In this document: positions 1-8,210 of the stretch, one piece after another
Layout of the letters: every line of letters begins with the position of its first letter
Numbering within the stretch: position 1 is the first letter of the stretch
Assembly (NCBI GenBank): GCA_017534885.1
Contig: JAFXVR010000030.1
Span: 1 to 51,495, forward strand
DNA: 51,495 nt
Source of the DNA: Clostridia bacterium
GTDB lineage: Bacteria; Bacillota; Clostridia; Christensenellales; Aristaeellaceae
Direction of reading: 5' to 3'
Notes under the pieces: generated by a model
What the model was told of the DNA's origin: nothing
Databases searched by the model: none
Seen by the model: the letters and a program-made list of their open reading frames with translations, nothing else
Program-made: the position numbers and the translations under genes

Positions 1-21
1 ATGAATCGAAATGGCAGCGAT

Positions 22-141
22 GATTCGGATGTCAAAAGGGCGCTTTCCTGAACCAAGCCACGACTGGTTGTGGAAGACAGCGGAAATCACCACAACCAGT
101 CGTGGCTCTAAGGTTGGAAGCGCCCTTTTGTCACCCTCAAC
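22..141 (+). mobile_element. 120-bp MITE, copy 1 (type 1)
   Basis: The element runs from GATTCGG to CCCTCAAC. The direct repeat AGCGAT lies on both sides (16-21 and 142-147), a 6-bp target-site duplication. An outer 13-bp stem (33-45 with 118-130) and an inner perfect 17-bp stem (57-73 with 90-106) enclose a 16-nt loop. By eye this copy is identical to copies 4 and 9. It lies upstream of the GH28-like gene promoter. Confidence 0.92.
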
Positions 142-178
142 AGCGATGCGAAGTGCCCAACGCCAGCAGCATCCCCCC

Positions 179-208
179 TTGCCTAACCCCGCATCCCTAT
201 GGTACAAT
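179..208 (+). promoter_or_regulatory. sigma-A-type promoter of the pectin cluster
   Basis: TTGCCT (179-184) and TACAAT (203-208) are separated by 18 bp. They lie about 35 bp upstream of the GH28-like start codon and just downstream of MITE copy 1. Confidence 0.55.
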
Positions 209-242
209 ACACAAAACGACCCTGTCAAAGGAGGCGACTGCC

Positions 243-1871
243 ATGGCACTGGCCCCCGATCACCCTTCCTACCCGGAGCTGGGGCATGTGTATCCCGGCG
301 ATTACTGCGACCCGGCGCTGTATGCGGGCTATGTTTCGGCGGAGCAGGCGCTGCCGGAGGGGGCGCGGGTCTTTGACGTGCGGGACTACGGCGCGGTGCC
401 CGACCCGGCGGTGCTGTCCACGGAGGGCATCCGGCGGGCCTGCGAGGCCTGCAGGGACGCGGGCGGCGGCGTGGTGCTGGTCAGCGGGGGGCGCTACCGC
501 AGCGGCACCGTGCGGCTGTACAGCCATACCACCCTCTTTGTGGCGGCGGACAGCGAGCTGCGGGCATCCCGGAACTGCGATGACCTGATCATCCGGCCCG
601 AGGGCACCCAGGACTTCGGCGAGGAGTCCTCCGGCGGCGCCTTCATCTTAGCCGTGGACGCGGAGGACGTGACGCTCACGGGCGGCGGGGTCATCCACGG
701 GGAGGGCGAGTGGTTCGTGCATGAGCCGCGGCGGAAGCCCTCGTTCACCCCTGTCGACCCGGTGCTCCTGCCCGCCCGGGAGGAGGCCGCGCAAATCAAC
801 ACCCTGCCCGGCTCCATCCGCACGGCCTACCGCGAGCGCATCCGCTACGCCGAGGACAAGTATGGGGAGGGCAAGCCGGTGCTGCGCCGGCCCAGCGCCC
901 TGGTGTGGCTGCTGCGCTGCCAGGGGCTGCGTGTGGAAAACCTGTACCTGCGGGATTCCATGTGCTGGACGCTCCACCCCGAGGCCAGCGATGAGATCCA
1001 CATCGAGAACGTGGTCATCGACGACAACCGCCACGTGGCCAACACGGACGGCATCGACCTCTCCGGCTGCCGGGACGTGACCGTGCGGAACTGCTTCATC
1101 TCCTGCGCCGACGACGGCCTCTGCGTCAAGAACCCCGTGTACACCCACCGGGAGAGCCGGAACATCGACATCGCGGGCTGCACGGTGCTGACGGTCATGA
1201 ACGCCTTCAAGATCGGCACGGGCACCCGGCACGACATCCGCCATGTGCGGATCCGGGACTGCGATTTCCGCCTCACGGACATCTGCCCGGGCAGCGTCAG
1301 TGGCATCTCGATCGAGAGCTGCGACGGCGCCGTGGTGGAGGACATCTTAGCGCGGGACATCCGCATGGCGGGCATCCAGTGCCCCCTCTACATCCTGCTG
1401 AACCGCCGCAATCAGGCCGGCGAGCCCTACGACGAAAGCGTCGGGAGCCTGTACTGGGGCGGGCATGTCCGCCGGGTGACCATTGAAAACGTGACGGCTG
1501 AGGGCGCTGACCTGCCCTGCCTTATGACAGGCTATGCCGATGCCACCCGGGCCGGAGCGCCCGTCCGCCGCGCCATCGAGGACATCACCCTGCGGAACCT
1601 GCGCCTGCGCTACCGCGAGGCCGGGGAAGTCCTGCGCCTGCCGGAGACCGTGCCCGAGCTGCTGACGGACTATCCCGAGTGCAACGCCCACGGCGACCTG
1701 CCCGCCTGCGGCCTCAACATCCGCCACGCCGACCGCGTCACCCTCGATCAGATCAGCGTCAGCCCCCGCTCCTGCAACACCCGCCCTGTCCTCTTCACCG
1801 AGGACGTGACCGGGCTCAGGGGCGAGGCGTATCCGGAACCAACATCACCCTCAGCAGAGGTTGCGCCATGA
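243..1871 (+). CDS. GH28-family-like right-handed beta-helix protein (polygalacturonase-like)
   Basis: A 542-aa protein that probably hydrolyses a pectin-type polysaccharide. The ATG at 243 is chosen because AAAGGAGG lies 8 bp upstream; an in-frame upstream ATG would begin inside the MITE. Motifs seen are NTDGID (about residues 267-272) and ADDGLCVK (about 288-295), which match the GH28 aspartate motifs, then repeated beta-helix rungs (VTIENV, IRDC). The usual GHG and RIKT motifs are not evident; instead there is AFKIGTGT at about 321-328, as in divergent GH28-like helices. No signal peptide is seen, suggesting an intracellular enzyme acting on imported oligosaccharides. It overlaps the next gene by ATGA. 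The family is fairly sure; the exact substrate is not. Confidence 0.8.
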   Translation: MALAPDHPSYPELGHVYPGDYCDPALYAGYVSAEQALPEGARVFDVRDYGAVPDPAVLSTEGIRRACEACRDAGGGVVLVSGGRYRSGTVRLYSHTTLFVAADSELRASRNCDDLIIRPEGTQDFGEESSGGAFILAVDAEDVTLTGGGVIHGEGEWFVHEPRRKPSFTPVDPVLLPAREEAAQINTLPGSIRTAYRERIRYAEDKYGEGKPVLRRPSALVWLLRCQGLRVENLYLRDSMCWTLHPEASDEIHIENVVIDDNRHVANTDGIDLSGCRDVTVRNCFISCADDGLCVKNPVYTHRESRNIDIAGCTVLTVMNAFKIGTGTRHDIRHVRIRDCDFRLTDICPGSVSGISIESCDGAVVEDILARDIRMAGIQCPLYILLNRRNQAGEPYDESVGSLYWGGHVRRVTIENVTAEGADLPCLMTGYADATRAGAPVRRAIEDITLRNLRLRYREAGEVLRLPETVPELLTDYPECNAHGDLPACGLNIRHADRVTLDQISVSPRSCNTRPVLFTEDVTGLRGEAYPEPTSPSAEVAP

Positions 1872-2983
1872 CGAACGAAAGCCCCCGCTCCGCTGCCGTC
1901 GCCCGCCTGAAGGGCCTGGCCATCCTGATGGTCATTGTGGCGCACAGCCGGGCCTCCCTGCCGGAGGTCAACTGGACGATGAACTACCTGAGCTTCAGCC
2001 AGATGGCCGTGCAGCTCTTCTTTGTGCTGTCCGGCTATCTGGTGGAGGGCTCCTGGCAGCGCTGCGCCCCCTCGAAGAAGCGCTTCTACCTGCGGCGCTT
2101 TGCGGCCATCGCCCCGGGCTACTGGCTGGTGCTGATCCTGACCGCGCTGATGAACCGGGGCGTCCGCGCCTGGACCGGGGAGGTGCCCGGCCTGACCGAC
2201 GGCACCACGCCCCTGAACTGGCTGCTGAACTTCACCTTCCTGCACGGCTTCGCGCCGGAGGCCTTCCGCCTCTACGCCTGGGGCGGCTGGTACATCGGCA
2301 CCACCGCCATCCTCTACGCCCTCCACCCCCTCTTCAGCCGGGGCATGAAGCGCTTCGGGGGCGGCCTGCCCGCGGCGGCGCTGCTGCTGAGCTGGGGCGT
2401 GTCCTTCGCCCTGCACGCCGCGGGGGTGGAGCACGTGTGGAACAACAACGGCTTCTGGTACGGCTTCGCTCTGAACCAGCTCTCCTGCTACCTGCTGGGC
2501 ATCCGCCTGCGGAACAATGGCGGGAAGAGCCTGCACGTCACCGGCACGGGCTGCGCCTTCCTCAGCGTGCTGCTGACGGTGGCCACCGCCTGGCTGATGT
2601 TCCTGAGCCCCCAGCCCTGGAAGTACTACGTGATGCCCGGCGTCTTCGGCTACGCGGTGTACTTCATGCTCAGCGGACGGCTGGAGCGGGAGGAAGCGGC
2701 GGACACGCGCCTGAGCCGCCTGCTGATGCGTATCGGCGACCTCTCCTACTACATCTTCCTGATCCATCCCTTCATCGTCCGGGTCGCGCCCAAATACCTG
2801 CTGATGCTGCCCGCCCTGCAGGGAGCGGATCAGAACCTGCTGCTGTGGATCTTCCTGCCCTTCATGATCGTCTTTTCCTGCCTGCTGGCGATCCCGGTGC
2901 GGGCGCTGTGCCGGCAGGGCACCAGGCTGCTGCTGAAGCTCTGCGGCGGCAGTGACTCAAGCCGGAAGGAGGGAGCAAAATGA
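1868..2983 (+). CDS. acyltransferase family 3 membrane protein (OafA/WecH-like)
   Basis: A 371-aa integral membrane protein with about ten hydrophobic segments. The N-terminal LKGLAILMVIVAHSR and the following QLFFVLSGYLVEGSW match the start of Acyl_transf_3 proteins, where a membrane histidine takes part in moving acetyl or other acyl groups onto sugars. Its ATG overlaps the stop of the GH28-like gene (ATGA) and its own stop overlaps the next start, so it is translationally coupled in the cluster. An acetyl or other ester modification of a cell-surface glycan is the likely role; the acceptor cannot be read from sequence. Confidence 0.8.
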   Translation: MTNESPRSAAVARLKGLAILMVIVAHSRASLPEVNWTMNYLSFSQMAVQLFFVLSGYLVEGSWQRCAPSKKRFYLRRFAAIAPGYWLVLILTALMNRGVRAWTGEVPGLTDGTTPLNWLLNFTFLHGFAPEAFRLYAWGGWYIGTTAILYALHPLFSRGMKRFGGGLPAAALLLSWGVSFALHAAGVEHVWNNNGFWYGFALNQLSCYLLGIRLRNNGGKSLHVTGTGCAFLSVLLTVATAWLMFLSPQPWKYYVMPGVFGYAVYFMLSGRLEREEAADTRLSRLLMRIGDLSYYIFLIHPFIVRVAPKYLLMLPALQGADQNLLLWIFLPFMIVFSCLLAIPVRALCRQGTRLLLKLCGGSDSSRKEGAK

Positions 2984-5397
2984 CCGGCTGGCCCCTGAAC
3001 CGGGAGGGCTTTGTGACCGCCTGGGCGGTGACAGGCCCGGAGGTGACCCCCTTTCACAGCGACAAACGCGACCCCAACCAGCTGCGCTATGAGGCTTCCC
3101 TGCGCGCGGAAATCGCCGGGCACGAGCCGGTGGAGGGCGCGGGTGAGGTGCGCATGGACGCCCCCAGCCGCCTCGGCCTGCTCTGGCGGCCCCTGTGCGG
3201 GGAGGATGCCGCTTTCGTCAACCTGTCCGACTTCTATTCGCTGATGCAGAAGGTGCGCTTTGACGCCGCCACCCTGCTGATCGCCGACCGGGACAGGGAG
3301 GTCAAAGCCGTCATCTGGAGCTGGTGCGCGGCCGATCTGTACCTGAACGGGGTCAGGATTGGCGGCATCCGCCAGCCCATGTACAAGCCCATCCAGCGGC
3401 AGGAGCTGACCCTGAGGCTCAGGCCCGGCGCGAATCTGGTGTACCTGGCCTGCGAGACCCTCGGCGTGCGGGACACGCGCTCGGTGGCCGGGCTGCAGCT
3501 GAAGGACGCAGAGGGCGTGAAAGCCGCCCTGCCCGACAAAGCGCTCAGCGAACAGGCCTTCGCCGCGGATGCCTTCCTCAGCGGCGCGCGGCTGGAGGCG
3601 GATGTCCTGCGCCTGCCCGGCCCGGCCCCGGAGGGCGCCCAGTGGCACTGCCCCCACCCCGAGGCGGACTTTGCCAGGGTGCGCCCGCCCCGGTGGCTGA
3701 AGGTCAGCGGAGAGGCCATCCCCCTGCCGGAGGGAGAGGCGCTGATCACCCTGCGCCTGCCCGTGGGCGGGGGTTGGCTGGCGCGCACCTGGGAGGCCGC
3801 CTGCCGCGTCCAGCCGGAGTACAGCCCGCCCGGGCTGAGCTTTGAGGAGAACAGGCGCTTTGTGCTGGAGCGCATCGCTGCGGTGGAAACCCTGAGCCGG
3901 GGCGAGAAGTTCGGCTTCCCCATCAGCAACATGCTGGCGCGGAAATACCTGGGTGACACCTCAAAGGACGACCGGCGGCTGATGCGGGAGCTGCTGGACC
4001 TCATCGAGTCCCGGGTGGACTGCTCCGACTTCCTGATGGCCGGCCTGCTGCGCTATCTGCACTGCTATCCCGTCAGCCCGGAGGAGGGGAAGCGAATCCG
4101 GGAGGTCATGCTGAACTGGCGCTACTGGATGGATCAGGACGGCTTTGACGGCATGTGCTTCTGGAGCGAAAACCACTGCCTGATGTTCTACTCCGCCGCC
4201 ATGCTGGCCGGGGAGAGATACCCGGAGGAGACCTTCACCCGGGCCGGGATGAAGGGCAGGGAGCTGAGCGCCTGGGGCCGGAGCAAGGTGCTGGACTGGC
4301 TGGACGACGTGGAGCGCTGGGGCTTTGAGGAGTTCCTGTCCGGGGTGTACATGTGCGTCACCTTTGCCGCGCTGATCAATGTGGTGGACTTCGCTGAGCC
4401 GGAGATTTCGGCGCGCGCCGGGAAAATCACCGACCGGCTGCTGGAGAACATCGCCCTGCACACCTTCAGGGGCGGCCTGATCGCGCCCCAGGGACGGGTC
4501 TACCGGGGCGTGCTCTATCCCTTCGCGGCCGGCGCGATGGCGCTGATGAACCTGGCCGATCCCGCCCAGCCCTACGCCTTCGGGGAGGGCTGGCTGGGCT
4601 TCTGGGCCGCCTCGGGCTACCGCCTGCCGGACAGCCTCAAAGGGCTGATGGCTTCCCCCGCCTCCACGAGCTATGTGACCGGCAACGCGAGGATTGTGCT
4701 GGAAAAGCGGGAGGACTGGTGCCTCACCAGCGTCCAGAGCCCCCGGGAGCCCTTTGAGCGCTGGCCCAACGAGAGCTTGCGCCCCGACGCCGATCCCGCC
4801 ACCCACGCCTTTGTGAAGGGCTATAACGAGTGCTTCCACGGCACCACCTGCTTCCAGCCCGGGGTCTCGGGCTACCAGCAGCACCTGTGGTACGCGGCCC
4901 TGGACGGCGCGGCGATCCTCTTTGCGAATCATCCCGGCTCCGCCTCGGAGGGCGGGGACATGCGCCCCGGCTACTGGCACGGCAATGGCGTCCTGCCCGC
5001 GCTGAAGCAGGAGGGCAGCGTCCTGGGCCTGATCTACCGCATACCCGAGGATCAGCCCCTGCACTACATCCACCTGTACTTCCCCGCCTGCCGCTTTGAC
5101 GAGACCCGGGAGGAGGAGGGCTGGCTCTTCGCCCGGAAGGGCCAGGGCTACGCGGCCTTCTGGGCCAGCCGTCCCATGGAGGACTGGCCGGGCGAAACCG
5201 GCTGCGAAAAGCGCCTCTGGGGCAGCGAGACCGCCGCCCTCTGCGTCTGCGCCGGCCGCGAGCAGGAAAACTTCGAGGCCTTCATCCGATCCTGCAAAGC
5301 CATGAACCCCGCCTACAGCCCCGCCGAAGCCACCCTGACCGCCAAAGACTTCAGCCTGACCTGGGTTCAGGGCGAGGACAAAACCCAGTTCCTGTGA
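2980..5397 (+). CDS. uncharacterised large protein, (alpha/alpha)-toroid / heparinase-like architecture
   Basis: An 805-aa protein without signal peptide, coupled to the acyltransferase by ATGA and preceded by AAGGAGGGAGC. The N-terminal third is beta-rich and resembles a galactose-binding-like sandwich (WCAADLYLNGVRIGG, about 112-126). The middle is helical with SENHCLMFYSAAMLAGE near residue 395, a motif I associate with uncharacterised toroid proteins. The C-terminal part (about 610-670) contains CFHGTTCFQPGVSGYQQH and GYWHGNGVLP, reminiscent of the His/Asn/Tyr-rich beta-sheet half of heparinase-like lyases. Its position between a GH28-like gene and kdgF suggests a lyase or hydrolase acting on pectic material. 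Function is inferred; no enzyme family could be assigned. Confidence 0.6.
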   Translation: MTGWPLNREGFVTAWAVTGPEVTPFHSDKRDPNQLRYEASLRAEIAGHEPVEGAGEVRMDAPSRLGLLWRPLCGEDAAFVNLSDFYSLMQKVRFDAATLLIADRDREVKAVIWSWCAADLYLNGVRIGGIRQPMYKPIQRQELTLRLRPGANLVYLACETLGVRDTRSVAGLQLKDAEGVKAALPDKALSEQAFAADAFLSGARLEADVLRLPGPAPEGAQWHCPHPEADFARVRPPRWLKVSGEAIPLPEGEALITLRLPVGGGWLARTWEAACRVQPEYSPPGLSFEENRRFVLERIAAVETLSRGEKFGFPISNMLARKYLGDTSKDDRRLMRELLDLIESRVDCSDFLMAGLLRYLHCYPVSPEEGKRIREVMLNWRYWMDQDGFDGMCFWSENHCLMFYSAAMLAGERYPEETFTRAGMKGRELSAWGRSKVLDWLDDVERWGFEEFLSGVYMCVTFAALINVVDFAEPEISARAGKITDRLLENIALHTFRGGLIAPQGRVYRGVLYPFAAGAMALMNLADPAQPYAFGEGWLGFWAASGYRLPDSLKGLMASPASTSYVTGNARIVLEKREDWCLTSVQSPREPFERWPNESLRPDADPATHAFVKGYNECFHGTTCFQPGVSGYQQHLWYAALDGAAILFANHPGSASEGGDMRPGYWHGNGVLPALKQEGSVLGLIYRIPEDQPLHYIHLYFPACRFDETREEEGWLFARKGQGYAAFWASRPMEDWPGETGCEKRLWGSETAALCVCAGREQENFEAFIRSCKAMNPAYSPAEATLTAKDFSLTWVQGEDKTQFL

Positions 5398-5479
5398 AGC
5401 CCAGTCCAAACCTGAGCATGAACCATTCCCAGTACAATCAGCAAGCCCCCGAAAAGAAAAAGGAGAAAGCCTTTTGGAA

Positions 5480-5600
5480 GAGGAAAGGGGGTTTGGGGGA
5501 CGTCTATTGCCGCGTGTCGCCAGTGGCGACCTTCAGAGCGGCATTGGACGTTGGGTGGGGAAACCTTTTCCTCCTGGAAAAGGTTTCCCCTTCCCCCCAA
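5480..5600. repeat. GC-rich hairpin element in the kdgF leader
   Basis: This gap of 226 bp between genes contains a G-rich/C-rich element. Inside it are the 34-nt module 5509-5542, which recurs at 13967-13998, and a perfect 15-bp hairpin (5557-5571 with 5576-5590, loop TCCT). The hairpin ends 21 bp before the kdgF ribosome binding site, so it would sit in the leader of a read-through transcript. Confidence 0.6.
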
Positions 5601-5623
5601 AAAAACATAAGGAGGAAAAAACC

Positions 5624-5956
5624 ATGAAGGCACATGTGGCGAAGCATGAGGAGCAGAGGGTGAACGAGCTGGGCGGCGGGGTGACGCGGCGGGTGCTGGC
5701 GCACAACGGAGAGCTGATGGCGGTAGAGGTTGCGTTTGAGGCGGGGGCGGAGGGCGCGGCGCACACGCATCCGCACACGCAGTGCAGCTATGTGCTGTCG
5801 GGGCGGTTCAGCTACACGGTGGAGGGGGAAGCGGTAGAGCTGAACCCGGGCGACTCGATTGTGGTGGACAGCGGCGCGGTACACGGCACGGTGTGCCTGG
5901 AGAAGGGCGTGCTGCTGGACATCTTCACGCCCAGAAGGGAAGATTTTCTGGGGTAA
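5624..5956 (+). CDS. kdgF: KdgF-like cupin (pectin degradation)
   Basis: A 110-aa single-domain cupin. In known KdgF proteins this fold linearises unsaturated uronates released from pectin or alginate. The metal-binding pattern is visible: HTHPHTQ (about residues 46-52) and a later AVHG histidine (about 87). The order GVTRRVLAHNGELMAVEV, SYVLSGRFSY, GDSIVV and LLDIFTPRREDFL follows KdgF closely. The start at 5624 is supported by AAGGAGGA 8 bp upstream. It closes the GH28-like cluster, which fits sequential pectin breakdown. A generic cupin remains possible, but the C-terminal TPRREDFL is typical of KdgF. Confidence 0.82.
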   Translation: MKAHVAKHEEQRVNELGGGVTRRVLAHNGELMAVEVAFEAGAEGAAHTHPHTQCSYVLSGRFSYTVEGEAVELNPGDSIVVDSGAVHGTVCLEKGVLLDIFTPRREDFLG

Positions 5957-5974
5957 GGGGGCACAGGTCTGCCC

Positions 5975-6021
5975 GAAAGCAAAAAGGGTTCCGCCGAAGA
6001 GCGGAAACCCTTTTTGCTTTC
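5975..6021. terminator. bidirectional terminator between kdgF and gdhA
   Basis: The arms GAAAGCAAAAAGGGTT-CCGC and GCGG-AAACCCTTTTTGCTTTC pair almost perfectly around a 6-nt loop. A T-run is present on both strands, matching the convergent genes. Confidence 0.85.
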
Positions 6022-6027
6022 GTTCCG

Positions 6028-7383
<1,356 letters not shown>

Positions 7384-7429
7384 TCAGTTTGCGCGCTCCG
7401 CGAAGGGCGCGCTTCCGTATTCATCGCCT

Positions 7430-7471
7430 ATTGTAGCAAAAAGATGCAGGATTTCAAGACGAATCCTGCAT
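7430..7471 (-). promoter_or_regulatory. gdhA promoter with operator-like inverted repeat
   Basis: On the minus strand TTGAAA (7452-7457) and TACAAT (7430-7435) are 16 bp apart. The -35 box lies inside a perfect 10-bp inverted repeat, ATGCAGGATT / AATCCTGCAT (7444-7453 and 7462-7471, spacer 8), well placed for a repressor. Confidence 0.5.
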
Positions 7472-7804
7472 ATTGCTCTGTTTTTTGTGTGTATTTTGGG
7501 CGGCGGTGACGCTGGCCGGGGGTCTTGCTGCGCATTACAGAAAAAGAAAAAAGAGAAAAGGGACGCCGGCAGGTAGTTTTTCGACTGAAGACCTTGCTTC
7601 CTTGTTGGTCGATCTCAAGGGAATAGTAAAGTCATAGCGCTTCGATACAGACCTGCTGTCAAGTGATCCCGATATCAATTACGAACATAAGGTCGCTTGG
7701 AATCTTCTTTGTTCCCGGAGATAACCAGCAGATGTGAGCAGATCACTGTTACCGATAAATGAAAGCACTGGAGTAATGTATAGACTATGAAACAAGGTGA
7801 TAGA
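7472..7804. other. gene-poor intergenic stretch
   Basis: Lower GC than the surroundings. I see no convincing gene, hairpin or promoter here. It leads into the truncated reading frame at 7805. Confidence 0.4.
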
Positions 7805-7978
7805 ATGAGCGACAGCCAGCATCCTGAGCTGCCAACTTCACAAGAATGCACGGTTACTGATGCGCAAAAGGATCATCTGACTTTGATTCAAGAACCAATC
7901 AGCCGTCTATCGACATCAGCAGCCTACCCCTTTCCCCCTCCCTGTCAATCAAAATGGAGCATCGGCGGCGCAGGGTGA
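7805..7978 (+). pseudogene. truncated N-terminus of a small membrane-protein family (tentative)
   Basis: Starting at an ATG with AAGG upstream, the frame reads MSDSQHPELPTS, then KDHLTLIQEPISRLSTSA. From memory, the last segment resembles the opening of small bacterial membrane proteins in which LIQxPISRMSTxS is followed by a transmembrane hairpin. Here the likeness ends abruptly near 7920 and the frame runs into unrelated GC-rich sequence and stops, with no membrane segment. I read it as a gene start cut by a rearrangement. The family match is from memory, so confidence is low. Confidence 0.3.
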
Positions 7979-8210
7979 CGAACAGCCCGCCCGCGTGGAA
8001 TAAAGACCCTCCTGCGGTGACAAGCGGCCGCTCTCCCATGACGAAATACAGCTTCCATTTGCGCATTTTGTATAGGAATTTGACCATGTATGTGATCCGC
8101 CATATACCGCGCAGCGCAAGGCAGGACGGGCTTTTCCACATAAAAGAGGGACGCCGGCCGGCATGGTCAGCGTCCCCCGGGAATACAGGTTTTCGTTTGT
8201 GCGGTCAGCC

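Noticed and set aside
30..142. Protein frames through the 120-bp repeat (MSKGRFPEPSHDWLWK and VEGDKRALPTLEPRL types)
   Set aside because: They arise in every MITE copy on both strands, lack ribosome binding sites and simply reflect the repeat.
7899..8141. 80-aa minus-strand frame (MWKSPSCLALRG)
   Set aside because: No ribosome binding site, composition not clearly protein-like; possibly a remnant, too weak to call.
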